Shown: positions 17,390-26,768, numbered from the stretch's first letter. The stretch is DNA of 32,726 nucleotides from DASTPP01 sp035762175 (GCA_035762175.1 DASTPP010000104.1:1-32726), one strand, 5' to 3'. Notes: generated by a model not told the origin, from the letters alone. Numbers and translations are program-made.

Positions 17390-18685
17390 ATGAAAAGCAT
17401 TCTCGTTGGTCTCGCGCTCGGCCTCTCTCTCATCTCGGGCAACGCCCTGGCGGCCGACTGCCAGGCGCTGACCGGCGTCGCCTGCCAGGCGCACTGCGAC
17501 GGGCTTGAGGTGGCGGCGAGCTGCGCCCTCGAGGCCCGGGTCGCCTGCTCGGCCGAGTGCGACCTCGCCGCCGACGTCGCCTTCGCCCTGTCGTGCCAGG
17601 CCCAATGCCTGGTCGAGGCCGACGTGAGCGCGGCGGCGTCCTGCGAGGCGAGCTGCGACGCCGACTGTAGCGCGCAGTGCGGGGCGCTCTGCGAGGGCTC
17701 GACCGACGGCGCGGCGTGCGCCACGTCGTGCGCGGCCTCGTGCGACGTCGAGTGCTCGGCGAGCTGCTCGGCGCAGGTCACCGCCACCGTCGCGGCCTAT
17801 TGCGCCGCGTCGTGCCAGGCGGCGGCCAAGGTGGAGGCCAACCTCGAGTGCCGCGTGGGCTGCGAGGCGAGCGCTTCGGCCGCCTGCGAGGCCGAGGTCA
17901 GGGCCGACTGCCGCGCGCAGTGCGACGCCGGCGGCGTCGTGGTCTGCGACTGAGCCCGGGGCGCGCCTCGCCGGCCCCTCCGCGCGGGCGGCGCCGGGCC
18001 CGGGCGGGCATCTCGGCGGCCGCGGCCGGCGGTTGACGGGGGGCGCGCGCTCGGAGCACGAATGGCAGCCGCCATGGCCGCCGGGCGCGCCCCCGCCCCC
18101 TCGGCCCGAGGCGCCCCCGCGGCGGGCGGCGGCCGGTAACGTGCCGCCCGCCGGCGCGCCGCCCAGGCGCCGCCGCAGCGCGAGCTGCAGATCGGTGACG
18201 TCGAAGCAGGCCGTCACGCCGTTGTCGAGCCGGTGGACGTCGAGGTGCCGGTCGTCGACGGTGTAGAGCGACTGGGCGACCGAGCGGCGACCGTGGTCCT
18301 GCAAGATGTCGTACTCGTCGGCGATCTGGGTGACGACGTACGGGCTCTCGTCGCTGCCGTCGCCGGTCTGCAGGATGGCCTGCAGGCAGCGGGAGGCGAT
18401 GAATTGCTCCATCTGCGCGCCCCGGGCGTCGCCGAGCTTCATCGCGGCGAACGACGCGAGCGTGTGGGCCTTCGGGCTGAGCAGCCAGCCGGGCATCATC
18501 GCGTCGAAGGCCGGCCGCACCTCGGCGAAGCGCCCCTCGAGCACGAGCGCCTCGAGGTCTTTGTCGGCGCCAGAGTAGGGCTCATAACGCGGGTCGGCCA
18601 GGACGAGCTGCCGCAGGCGGGCGAAGCCCCCGGCCGTGGGCTGGCGCATGTATTCGACGAACATCGTACTCAGGGGAATGCTCAT
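17111..18685 (-). CDS. DUF4919-like protein; only the first ~170 codons are well supported
   Basis: The start ATG overlaps the stop of the upstream LysR gene (ATGA), so translation is probably coupled. Residues 1-170 look like a real globular protein: RLRQLVLADPRYEPYSGADK, an alpha-helical middle, then LQAILQTGDGSDESPYVVTQ and IADEYDIL, which matches my memory of DUF4919 (an AI-x-SGDG...Y.V...DEY pattern). The frame then has no stop until 17111. Residues after about 170 are Arg/Gly/Ala-rich, and the segment opposite 17390-17953 looks like a shadow of the CX3C gene. The true 3' end may have been altered by a frameshift near 18130-18180. Conserved part: 18176-18685. Function unknown, probably cytoplasmic. 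Confidence 0.6.
   Translation of the reverse strand: MSIPLSTMFVEYMRQPTAGGFARLRQLVLADPRYEPYSGADKDLEALVLEGRFAEVRPAFDAMMPGWLLSPKAHTLASFAAMKLGDARGAQMEQFIASRCLQAILQTGDGSDESPYVVTQIADEYDILQDHGRRSVAQSLYTVDDRHLDVHRLDNGVTACFDVTDLQLALRRRLGGAPAGGTLPAAARRGGASGRGGGGAPGGHGGCHSCSERAPPVNRRPRPPRCPPGPGAARAEGPARRAPGSVADHDAAGVALRAAVGPDLGLAGGRSARLAAHAALEVGLHLGRRLARRGAIGRDGGGDLRRAARRALDVARGRARRGARRAVGRALAERPALRATVGVAARLAGRRRAHVGLDQALGLARQGEGDVGGEVALGRAGDPGLEGAARRHLKPVAVRLAGDAGQRLAVGRQGVARDEREAERETNENAFHDRLTPFVCSECAGAAPAGRRHTGQSERGGGAAPARTNGGSAAKAGAGRADVGGQRNGSRFDRTSTAGGAARRGEGPVGGGGERRVRFLIVQR
17390..17953 (+). CDS. Secreted Ala/Cys-rich protein with repeated CX3C pairs
   Basis: The 187-residue protein starts at an ATG preceded by AAGGGAG. 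It has a clean type I signal peptide ending GNALAA (about residue 20). The mature part has 26 cysteines in about 166 residues, mostly as CX3C pairs (CQAHC, CSAEC, CQAQC, CEASCDADCSAQCGALC, CAASC, CRVGC, CRAQC) separated by short Ala/Val/Glu stretches. The i,i+4 spacing suits an alanine-rich helix with cysteines on one face, forming disulfides or binding metal outside the inner membrane. The even cysteine number favours disulfides. I recognise no family. It lies antisense to the open 3' part of the DUF4919-like gene, and about 1.8 kb of non-coding DNA precedes it. Confidence 0.75.
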   Translation: MKSILVGLALGLSLISGNALAADCQALTGVACQAHCDGLEVAASCALEARVACSAECDLAADVAFALSCQAQCLVEADVSAAASCEASCDADCSAQCGALCEGSTDGAACATSCAASCDVECSASCSAQVTATVAAYCAASCQAAAKVEANLECRVGCEASASAACEAEVRADCRAQCDAGGVVVCD

Positions 18686-19680
18686 GGCAGGCCGCCTCCG
18701 GGAGGCGGGCGCTTCGTACTACGGGCGCGCCCGGGCGGGGGGCCCCGGCGTCGCGGGGCGCCGGGCGGGCCCGGGGCGGCGGCTTGCTTCGGCTCGGCGA
18801 ACGCCGCCCGCAGGTGCTCGAGCAGCGCGCGCACCCGCGCCACGTGGCGCAGATCGACCCGGTAGAGCGCGAACACCGAGATGGGCGGAACCTCGTAGCC
18901 GGCGAGGACGGCGCGCAACCGGCCTTCGGCCAGGGCGTCGCGGACCAGCCACTCGGGCAAGAGCGCGAGCCCCAGCCCCCCGAGGGCGGCGTCGCGGAGC
19001 GCGAGCAAGGTCGTCGCCCGGAAGGGCCCCCCGGCCTTGATCGTGTGCTCTTCGCCCCCCCGGCGGAAGCGCCAGTCGCTCGCCGGGCCCGCGTCGGTCA
19101 CGTGCACGAGCGCGTCGTGGCCCGCGAGCGCCGCGGGCGCCTTCGGCTCGCCGCGCGCCCGCAGGTAGTCGGGCGACGCCACGACGAGGCGCGCCGAGCG
19201 GGTGAGCGGCGTCGCGACGAGCAGCGCGCTCGGGGGCGGCGCCGGCGCGGCGCGTACGGCCACGTGCACCCCCTCGGCCACGAGGTCGACGGTGCGCTCT
19301 TCGAGGCGCAGCTCGAGCTCGACCCCCGGGTGCTGCGCCGAGAACGAATAGAGCGCGGGCCCGACCCGCTCGAGGCCCAAGGCGACCGGCGCGGTGACGG
19401 TCAACGCGCCCCGCAGCTCGGCCCCCTCGCGCACGCTGGCGCGCGCCTCGTCGGTGAGCTGCGTGAGCCGCACGCAGTAGTCGTAAAAGCGTTGCCCCTG
19501 GTCGGTCATGCTGAGCTTCCGGCTGGTGCGCATGAGCAGGGGCGCGCCGAGCTCCGCCTCGAGGGCCGAGATTTGGCGGCTCACCGCGGCCACCGACATG
19601 CCGAGCCCCCGCGTCGCCGCCGAGAAGCTGCCGGCCTCGACCACGCGACGGAAGGTCGCTATCTGCGCGAGGAAGTCCAC
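18682..19680 (-). CDS. LysR-family transcriptional regulator
   Basis: The 332-residue protein has an N-terminal winged helix-turn-helix (about 1-60: FSAATRGLGMSVAAVSRQIS, then LEAELGAPLLMRTSRKLSMT) and a LysR substrate-binding domain (about 90-295: GALTVTAPVALGLERV, LGGLGLALLPEWLV, PPISVFALYRVDLRHVARVR). The last 35 residues are a Pro/Arg/Gly-rich extension not typical of the family. Its stop overlaps the start of the DUF4919-like gene by four bases, making a two-gene unit. The effector and targets are unknown. No divergent partner gene is present at its 5' side, where a low-complexity tract lies instead. Confidence 0.93.
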   Translation of the reverse strand: MDFLAQIATFRRVVEAGSFSAATRGLGMSVAAVSRQISALEAELGAPLLMRTSRKLSMTDQGQRFYDYCVRLTQLTDEARASVREGAELRGALTVTAPVALGLERVGPALYSFSAQHPGVELELRLEERTVDLVAEGVHVAVRAAPAPPPSALLVATPLTRSARLVVASPDYLRARGEPKAPAALAGHDALVHVTDAGPASDWRFRRGGEEHTIKAGGPFRATTLLALRDAALGGLGLALLPEWLVRDALAEGRLRAVLAGYEVPPISVFALYRVDLRHVARVRALLEHLRAAFAEPKQAAAPGPPGAPRRRGPPPGRARSTKRPPPGGGLP

Positions 19681-19740
19681 CGGCGCGACTTTAGCGCGGG
19701 AGCGGCGGCGGGCGCAGCGGCCTGGCGCCGGGGCCCGAAG

Positions 19741-19908
19741 TGCGTGGCGGGGCGGGGCAGGGCGGCAGGCGCGTCGAGGCGAGGCAGCGTGGAGGGCGCG
19801 GCGAGGCGAGGCGAGGCAGGGGGGCGGGCGCGGCGGGCGCGGCGGGCGCGGTGGGCGAGGCGAGGCAGGGTGGCAGGCGCGGCGGGCGAGGCGAGGCTGG
19901 CGCGCGGG
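19741..19908. repeat. Low-complexity G-rich tract (GGCGAGGCGAGGCAGG-like)
   Basis: Imperfect iterations of GGCGGGCGCGGCGGGC and GGCGAGGCGAGGCAGG fill most of the gap between the LysR start and the stop of the NHL-type lipoprotein gene. G runs lie on the plus strand. No gene or terminator is seen. Confidence 0.6.
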
Positions 19909-19909
19909 G

Positions 19910-20893
19910 TCAGGGCCGCCCGGCGCCCCCTTCGAGCCCCACCCGCACCACGCGGAAGGGGAGCGCGGGCTCGCCCGACGAAGGGTCGAAGAGGAACGAA
20001 AGCTGCCCCTCGGCGATCCAAGCGCTGCCTCCGAAGAGGGCGAACGAGGTGGGCCCCGCGAGGCCGTCGGCGACGACCTGCAGGCGGCCCATCCCGTCGT
20101 TTTGGAGCGTGATGTGCGTCAGGCGGTTGGCATACCCCTCGACGAAGAGGAGGCCCCCGTTCGGCGCCGCCTCGAGCCCGTCGAGCCCGTTGGGGACGCG
20201 GTCGAGGGCCACCCGCCGGACGGCCCCCGGCGCCCCGTCGGGCCCGATCGCGACGTGGAAGACGGCGTTGCCTTGCGTGTGCGCGACGTACAGGCCGCCG
20301 TCGCCGGGCGTGATGCCGTTCAGGCCGAATTGCCCCGGCCCGACCGCCCAGGCGGCGTCGGTGGCCCAGGCGCGCGCCGAGCCGGCCTGCAGGCGGCTCT
20401 CGGCGGCGATTCGAACGACGCGCGGCAGGAACGAATCGGTCGCGTACAGGTTGCCCGCGCCGTCGAGCGCGAGATCGTTGCAGAGCCCCGCCCCCTCGGG
20501 GAAGGCGTGCCGCACGGCGACGCGGCCGTCCGCCCGCGCGACGCCGACCACCGTCGGCGCCCTCGAGGTCAGCCCCGAGTCGCAGACCCAGAGCAGCCCG
20601 AGGGCCTCGTCGACCGCCATGCCGGAGGCCTCGGCGATCGTGCCCTCCGGCACGAACTCGTCGGCCACCCCCGCCCCCGGGCGCACCGACATGATGCGGC
20701 CCGTGCCGAGGCTGCCGACGTAGAGGGTGCCGTCGCTCGCGACCGCGACCCCCTCGGGGTAGAAGTTCTCGCCCGGCAACGCGATCGCGTCCGGGCCGCG
20801 GGCCGGACGGGGCTCGTCGGCCCCGCGCTCGTCCGAGCAGCCGGCGCCGAGCGCGAGCGATGCGAGAAAGAGAGAAACGTAGCGGCTAGTCAT
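19910..20893 (-). CDS. NHL/SMP-30-like beta-propeller lipoprotein
   Basis: The 327-residue lipoprotein has lipobox LGAGC (Cys19). The start ATG at 20893 is fixed by the signal peptide and by GGGAGG seven bases upstream; the open frame continues upstream without meaning. The mature part shows propeller blades in series: NFYPEGVAVASDGTLYVGSL, ASGMAVDEALGLLWVCDSG, CNDLALDGAGNLYATDS, GLNGITPGDGGLYVAHTQGN, GLDGLEAAPNGGLLFVEGYA. This resembles SMP-30/gluconolactonase and NHL-repeat proteins, where such blades can form a lactonase site or a binding scaffold. The acidic residues after each blade start (ND, NG, DG) could bind a metal ion. Substrate unknown. It is exported and membrane-anchored. Confidence 0.88.
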   Translation of the reverse strand: MTSRYVSLFLASLALGAGCSDERGADEPRPARGPDAIALPGENFYPEGVAVASDGTLYVGSLGTGRIMSVRPGAGVADEFVPEGTIAEASGMAVDEALGLLWVCDSGLTSRAPTVVGVARADGRVAVRHAFPEGAGLCNDLALDGAGNLYATDSFLPRVVRIAAESRLQAGSARAWATDAAWAVGPGQFGLNGITPGDGGLYVAHTQGNAVFHVAIGPDGAPGAVRRVALDRVPNGLDGLEAAPNGGLLFVEGYANRLTHITLQNDGMGRLQVVADGLAGPTSFALFGGSAWIAEGQLSFLFDPSSGEPALPFRVVRVGLEGGAGRP

Positions 20894-21120
20894 GATCGAA
20901 CCTCCCGGCGCGGTGGCATCGCGGCCCCACGCGGCGACGAAGCTAGGTGCGACCCCGCGCCCGCACCACGGCCGCGCGCTGCAAGCCCCGTTTGCGCGCG
21001 CCGCAACGATCGGGGCATGGGTGACGCCGGCGCGTTCTGCCCCGGGCGCACCCGGCGGGGGGGTCGACGAGGGCGCCCCGAGGGGGGGGCCGCCCTCAGG
21101 TAAGGGGTCGGCCGGTCGCG

Positions 21121-21723
21121 TCAGCGCAGGCTGCACTGGACGACGCACACCGTGGAGCCGCCCTTCGCGCGGGCCATCGACTCGCAGGCGTTCTTCGCCT
21201 GCGTCGACGCGAGATAGCGGTCTTTGCCGAAGCCGTTGCCGAAGACCATCTGGTTGTTGCACACGTTGGCGAACCCGCAGACGCGCACCGACCCGCTCGC
21301 GGTGCACTGCCAGGTGCCGCCGCCGCCCGTCGTGCCGGTCGCCGGGGGCCGAGCGCCGGTGGTCGGGGGGCCGCCGTCACCCCTGGCCGTGTCGGTCGCC
21401 GCGGGCCCCGGCCCGTCGTCGACGCCCGTCTCGACGAGCGACGTCGCGGTGGGCGCCGCGGTCGCGGTGGGCAAGGCGGTCGCGGTGGGCAGGCCGGGCG
21501 CGGTAGGCAGGCCGGGCGTGTCGCCGTCGGCCTTCGCGGGGTCACTGTCGGCGCTCGCGCCGAGCAGCGCGAGCCCGCCGAGCACGACGCAGGCGCCGCC
21601 GCCGAGGGCGAACGCCCCGCCGACGGCGAGCAAGACGATGACAACTGGGGAGGGGCCCCGCCGCGGGGGCGGGGGCGGGGGCGGAGGGGGGTGGTGATAA
21701 TACGGATACCCTGGACCGTTCAC
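21121..21723 (-). CDS. Membrane-anchored protein with poly-Pro N-terminus and six-cysteine C-terminal domain
   Basis: This 200-residue protein is not a known family to me. The N-terminus is HHP9-type poly-proline (residues 10-20), followed by one membrane span (about 25-56). A Thr/Pro/Ala linker with repeated LPTA units (70-100) and a Gly/Pro/Thr linker lead to a compact C-terminal domain (about 137-200). That domain has six cysteines (WQCT, VRVCG, NVCNN, NACESM, TVCVVQC) and GNGFGKDRYLASTQAKNACE. The positive residues before the span place the poly-Pro end in the cytoplasm and the Cys domain outside. A surface or periplasmic binding role is inferred. It is monocistronic. Confidence 0.72.
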   Translation of the reverse strand: MNGPGYPYYHHPPPPPPPPPRRGPSPVVIVLLAVGGAFALGGGACVVLGGLALLGASADSDPAKADGDTPGLPTAPGLPTATALPTATAAPTATSLVETGVDDGPGPAATDTARGDGGPPTTGARPPATGTTGGGGTWQCTASGSVRVCGFANVCNNQMVFGNGFGKDRYLASTQAKNACESMARAKGGSTVCVVQCSLR

Positions 21724-21878
21724 GCCGCGAGGCTAGCACGCCCGGGCACCCGCGCCTGTGGGGATTCACGGCGCGCCGCGCGCCCGGGCGGCGGCGCCTC
21801 GAGCGCGGCGATACCGGCGGCGGCACCTCGAGCGCGGCGATACGGGCAAAGGCGGCCGCGCCCGCGTTTTTTCAGGTC

Positions 21879-22055
21879 GGGCTGATCACGGAGCCGTGTC
21901 GTCCTCGCTCGAGTTGGGGCTTATCACCGAGCTGCGTCGGCTTCGCTCGAGTCAGGGCTTACCGCGAAGGCGTGTCGGCCTCGCTCGAGTCAGGGCTTAT
22001 CACGAAGGCACGGCGGCCTCGCTTCCGCCGGGGCTTATCACGAAGGCGAGGCCTC
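21879..22055. repeat. 38-bp tandem array, about 4.7 units
   Basis: The motif GGGCTTATCACGAAGGC (variants GGGCTGATCACGGAGCC, GGGCTTATCACCGAGCT, GGGCTTACCGCGAAGGC) starts at 21879, 21917, 21955, 21993 and 22031, an exact 38-bp period. CCTCGCTCGAGTCA or a variant follows in each unit except the fourth (CCTCGCTTCCGCCG). The last unit overlaps the stop codon of the LysR gene (22038-22040), so the array lies at the 3' end of that mRNA. Just upstream, CCTCGAGCGCGGCGATAC occurs twice, at 21797 and 21826. Confidence 0.88.
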
Positions 22056-22955
22056 GCGCCCCGCGAGCGCCGCGCAGCGTCCGACGAGGAATTCGCGCAG
22101 GCGCTTGACGGCCGGGCTGAGCTGCCGCCGGTCGGCGCAGGCCAGGTACAGGGGCGCCGGCTCGCCCTGCCACTCGCGGCAGAGCGCCACCAGCGCGCCC
22201 GCCCGCAGGTCTTGCGCGACGTCGAGCGCCGACTTGTAGGCGACCCCCCGCCCGGCGAGCGCCCAGCGGCGCACCACGTCGCTGTCGTCGGCCGCGCGGT
22301 CGCCCCGGACGGCCACCGCGACCTCCCGGCCGTCGCGGGCGAAGCGCCACCGATCGTGCAGCCCCTCGCCGAGCACGAAGCTCAGGCAGTTGTGGCGCGC
22401 GAGCTCGTCGGGCGAGCGGGGGGCGCCGAAGCGCGCGAGGTAGTCGGGCGAGGCGCAGAGCACGCGCCGGTTGTCGGGCGCGACTGGCAGCGCGACGAGG
22501 GCCGAGTCGCGGGGCTCGCCGTAGCGCAGCGCGACGTCGATCGGCTCGCGGTGCAGCCCCGCCAGCCGGTCGGACAGGTGCAGGCGCAGGCGCAGGCCGG
22601 GGCGCCCGGCCAGGAACTCTTCGAGCCAGGCGAGCAGGTGCCGCCGCCCGAGGTCGGAGGGCGCCGAGAGCCGCAGCGTGCCGCCGGGCGCGTCGCGGCC
22701 GCGGGCGACCGCCTCGCGGCCCTCGTGCAAGAGCTGCAGCGCCCGCCGGGCGTGGCGCAGGAAGCGTTCGCCCTCCGGGGTGAGGCGCAGGCTGCGCGTC
22801 GAGCGCACGAAGAGCGGCGCGCCCAGCTCGGCCTCGAGCCGCTTGAGCGAGGCGCTGGCGGCGGCCGGGGTCAGGCCGAGGCGCCGCGCGGCGGCCGAGA
22901 GGCCCCCCGCCTCGGCGGTGGCGACGAAGAGCGCGAGGCCCTGCAGGGACTTCAT
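22038..22955 (-). CDS. LysR-family regulator divergent from a quinone oxidoreductase
   Basis: The 305-residue protein starts MKSLQGLALF at 22955; an in-frame ATG at 23036 would add a non-homologous N-terminus running through the operator and is rejected. Winged HTH: LSAAARRLGLTPAAASASLK and RLEAELGAPLFVRSTRSLRL. The substrate-binding domain covers about 90-290 (GTLRLSAPSDLGRRHLL, VALRYGEPRDSALVALPV, GRGVAYKSALDVAQDLRAG), as in CrgA/DmlR-type LysR proteins. The divergent arrangement with the oxidoreductase at 23066 is typical of LysR regulators that control the neighbouring reductase in response to an electrophile or quinone; that is inference. An AT-rich palindrome lies immediately before the start. 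Confidence 0.94.
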   Translation of the reverse strand: MKSLQGLALFVATAEAGGLSAAARRLGLTPAAASASLKRLEAELGAPLFVRSTRSLRLTPEGERFLRHARRALQLLHEGREAVARGRDAPGGTLRLSAPSDLGRRHLLAWLEEFLAGRPGLRLRLHLSDRLAGLHREPIDVALRYGEPRDSALVALPVAPDNRRVLCASPDYLARFGAPRSPDELARHNCLSFVLGEGLHDRWRFARDGREVAVAVRGDRAADDSDVVRRWALAGRGVAYKSALDVAQDLRAGALVALCREWQGEPAPLYLACADRRQLSPAVKRLREFLVGRCAALAGREASPS

Positions 22956-22974
22956 TTTCAAATTTTCTTTGAAA
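22956..22974. promoter_or_regulatory. AT-rich 7-5-7 palindrome, candidate LysR operator
   Basis: TTTCAAA (22956-22962), a 5-bp spacer and TTTGAAA (22968-22974) form a perfect inverted repeat immediately upstream of the LysR ATG, in one of the few AT-rich patches of the window. The position between two divergent genes fits autoregulation by LysR and control of the oxidoreductase. Confidence 0.55.
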
Positions 22975-23065
22975 GTAATTCGCCGCGCAACGGCCTTCTC
23001 GGGGCGCCACGGCCGAGCCACCTTGCCCCCCGCCACTCGCCACCCGCCCGCGAAGGAGCCGCCCG

Positions 23066-24079
23066 ATGAAAGCCGTCGCCTACCAGAAAGCCCTGCCGAT
23101 CAGCCACCCCGAGGCCCTGCTCGACACGACCCTGCCCGAGCCGGTCGCCCGGGGGCGCGACCTCCTGGTCGAGGTCAAGGCCGTCTCGGTGAACCCGGTC
23201 GACGTCAAGATCCGCGCCGGCGTCGAGCCGCCGGCCGGGCAGTGGAAGGTGCTCGGCTGGGACGCCGCGGGCGTCGTGCGCGCGGTCGGCGAGCAGGTTA
23301 CCGCCTTCCACCCGGGCGACCACGTCTTTTACGCCGGCGCGATCGACCGGCCGGGCAGCAACGCGGAGCTGCAGCTCGTCGACGAGCGGCTGGTCGGCCC
23401 GACGCCGGCGAGCCTCGGCTTCGCGCCGGCCGCCGCGCTGCCGCTCACCGCGATCACCGCGTGGGAGCTCCTCTTCGAGCGGCTGCGCGTCGCCCCGGGC
23501 AAGGGGCCGGGCCGCGACGCGCTCCTCGTCATCGGCGCGGCCGGCGGCGTCGGCTCGGCGCTGCTGCAGCTCGCGCGGCGCCTCACCCCGCTCACCGTGA
23601 TCGGCACCGCCTCGCGGCCCGAGACGCAGGCCTGGGCGCGCGAGCTCGGCGCCCACCACGTCATCGACCACACCCGCCCCTTCGCCGAGGGGCTCGCGGG
23701 CCTGGGGCTGCCGCACGTCCGTTACGTCGCGAGCCTGACGCACACCGACGAGCACTTTCCGCAGATCGTCGAGGCCCTCGCCCCGCAGGGCGCCCTCGCC
23801 GTGATCGACGACCCGAAGCCCTTCGACGTCACCAAGCTGAAGCGCAAGAGCGTGTCGCTCCACTGGGAGCTCATGTTCACGCGCTCGCTCTACCAGACGG
23901 CCGACATGGGCGCGCAGGGCCGCCTGCTCGGCGAGGTGGCCTCGCTGGTCGACGCCGGCCTGATTCGCAGCACCGCGACCGAGAACCTCGGCGCCGTCAA
24001 CGCGGCGAACCTGAAGCGCGCCCACGCGCTCGTCGAGAGCGGCCGGGCGCGCGGCAAGATCGTGCTCGAGGGCTTCTGA
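23066..24079 (+). CDS. Zinc-binding-alcohol-dehydrogenase-family quinone oxidoreductase (NADPH)
   Basis: The 337-residue MDR-superfamily reductase has GAAGGAG ahead of the ATG. It has a GroES-like N-domain (SVNPVDVKIRAGVEP 41-55, LGWDAAGVVRAVG 63-75) and an NADPH-binding Rossmann motif GAAGGVGS (157-164). The usual catalytic-zinc His is replaced (GWDAAG instead of GHEAAG), so it belongs with zinc-independent quinone/enone reductases, which are often still named zinc-binding alcohol dehydrogenase family. It likely reduces quinones or alpha,beta-unsaturated carbonyls in the cytoplasm. It is divergent from the LysR gene, which is the probable regulator. Its 3' end is convergent with the band-7 gene only 9 bp away. 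Confidence 0.93.
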   Translation: MKAVAYQKALPISHPEALLDTTLPEPVARGRDLLVEVKAVSVNPVDVKIRAGVEPPAGQWKVLGWDAAGVVRAVGEQVTAFHPGDHVFYAGAIDRPGSNAELQLVDERLVGPTPASLGFAPAAALPLTAITAWELLFERLRVAPGKGPGRDALLVIGAAGGVGSALLQLARRLTPLTVIGTASRPETQAWARELGAHHVIDHTRPFAEGLAGLGLPHVRYVASLTHTDEHFPQIVEALAPQGALAVIDDPKPFDVTKLKRKSVSLHWELMFTRSLYQTADMGAQGRLLGEVASLVDAGLIRSTATENLGAVNAANLKRAHALVESGRARGKIVLEGF

Positions 24080-24088
24080 GGGCGGGGG

Positions 24089-25579
<1,491 letters not shown>

Positions 25580-25735
25580 GGCCCCCACAAAAGCACGCGG
25601 CGCGCCAGCGCCCCGCGCGGGCGCGGCGGCTCGGCCGGCCCCGGCCGGGCGCGCCAGAACGGATCGCCCGCTCCAAAATCGATCGCCGGCGAGGGGGCCG
25701 GCGGCGGGCCCGCGGGCGGCGGCCCGCCGCGGGCG

Positions 25736-26050
25736 TCAGCGGCGCGGTAGGTCGGCGAGCGCCCGCGACGGGTCGAGGTACTTGGCGAGCTTGTCGGAGA
25801 GGTAATCTTTGGCCTTGCCGCGCCAGAGCATGCCGGGGTCTTGGCCCTCGAAGACGACCTTGTCGCCCTCGAAGCGCATCGTGCCGTCGATCGTTACGAC
25901 GAGGTACTTGCCACGCACGGAGGCCGCGTCACCCTGCCAGGCGACCGAGAGGCCGTGCTTGTTCTGAAAGTACTCGCCGAGGGCCTCGAGGCGGGCCTTG
26001 GCGTCGTCGCGGCTGAGGGCGCCGAGGGGGCGCTCGATGCGTAGGCTCAT
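25736..26050 (-). CDS. Polyhydroxyalkanoic acid system (PHA granule-type) family protein
   Basis: The small 104-residue cytoplasmic protein matches the PHA_gran_rgn family: MSLRIERPLGALSRDDAKAR, EYFQNKHGLSVAWQGD, then a beta-rich part (YLVVTIDGTMRFEGDKVVFE) and a final helix (KDYLSDKLAKYLDPS). Members are named from genes next to PHA granule regulators. The fold is a short SRPBCC-like or ligand-binding-like domain and the exact role is not established. I use the ATG at 26050; a GTG two codons upstream is possible. No PHA synthase or phasin gene lies in the window, so the link to storage granules is by family name only. Confidence 0.82.
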   Translation of the reverse strand: MSLRIERPLGALSRDDAKARLEALGEYFQNKHGLSVAWQGDAASVRGKYLVVTIDGTMRFEGDKVVFEGQDPGMLWRGKAKDYLSDKLAKYLDPSRALADLPRR

Positions 26051-26222
26051 GGCCACGCCATAGCAGGGGCCCGGGCCGGCGCGCCAGGCCGTCGCGGCGG
26101 GCCCGCTCGCGCGGGGCGCGGCCCCAGCACCGACGTAATGGCCGACGCGAGAACGCGGTGGGCCCGCTCGCGCGGAGGGCGGCCCGGCCGCAGTGCTCGC
26201 GTCAGGCGGCGCCCTCGCGCCG

Positions 26223-26768
26223 CTACCGAGGCCCGTCGGCCCCCGACGCCGCGAGCTCGGGGCAGAAGGGCTCGAGCGCGCCGCCGTCGATCAAGCCCTG
26301 GCACGCGCCGGGGTCATTTCGGTTCACGGCGCCGGCGCAGGCGGCGGACACCACGCTCTCGGCGGGGGCCTTCGGGCAGCAGGCGATGAGCTGCGTGCAA
26401 GGGCCGGAGGGCAGGCAGGGGCTCAGGCAGTCGGTCGCCAGGCAGGTCTGCAGCACCCCGTAGGCCTCGGCCGCGTAGCGGCGGGCGCACGCGTCGATGC
26501 AGGGCGCGTCGTAAGCGCAATCGACCGCGCACTGGCTTTGCTCGGCGCAACCGTCATCGGACTCGAAGCAGCGCCACGAGAGCTCGCAGCACTGCCGGTC
26601 GAGGCAGGCGTCGCAGGCCGGGTTCGGGTGCGCGGGCAGCCCGCAGACGCCCGCGGTGGCGCTCGCCGCGCGCGTCGGCTCGGGGCCGAGCCCGATGATC
26701 TCGCTGCAGCCCCCCGCGGCGAGGGCGAGCGCGAGCGCGGTGGCGGCGAGGGCAAGGAAGGGGGCCAT
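26223..26768 (-). CDS. Cysteine-rich lipoprotein (20 Cys in mature part)
   Basis: The 181-residue lipoprotein has a signal peptide ending LAAGGC (Cys21), then SEIIGLGPEP, the linker style common in myxobacterial lipoproteins. The mature part has 20 further cysteines in an arrangement seen repeatedly in Myxococcota: CDACLDRQCCELSWRC (52-67), CAEQSQCAVDC (74-84), CIDAC (90-94), CLATDCLSPC (109-118), QLIACC (126-131). Disulfide-stabilised helical pairs are likely. Function is unknown; secreted or surface exposure is inferred. The ATG at 26768 is chosen for the signal peptide. The frame extends 51 codons upstream without a plausible N-terminus. Confidence 0.82.
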   Translation of the reverse strand: MAPFLALAATALALALAAGGCSEIIGLGPEPTRAASATAGVCGLPAHPNPACDACLDRQCCELSWRCFESDDGCAEQSQCAVDCAYDAPCIDACARRYAAEAYGVLQTCLATDCLSPCLPSGPCTQLIACCPKAPAESVVSAACAGAVNRNDPGACQGLIDGGALEPFCPELAASGADGPR

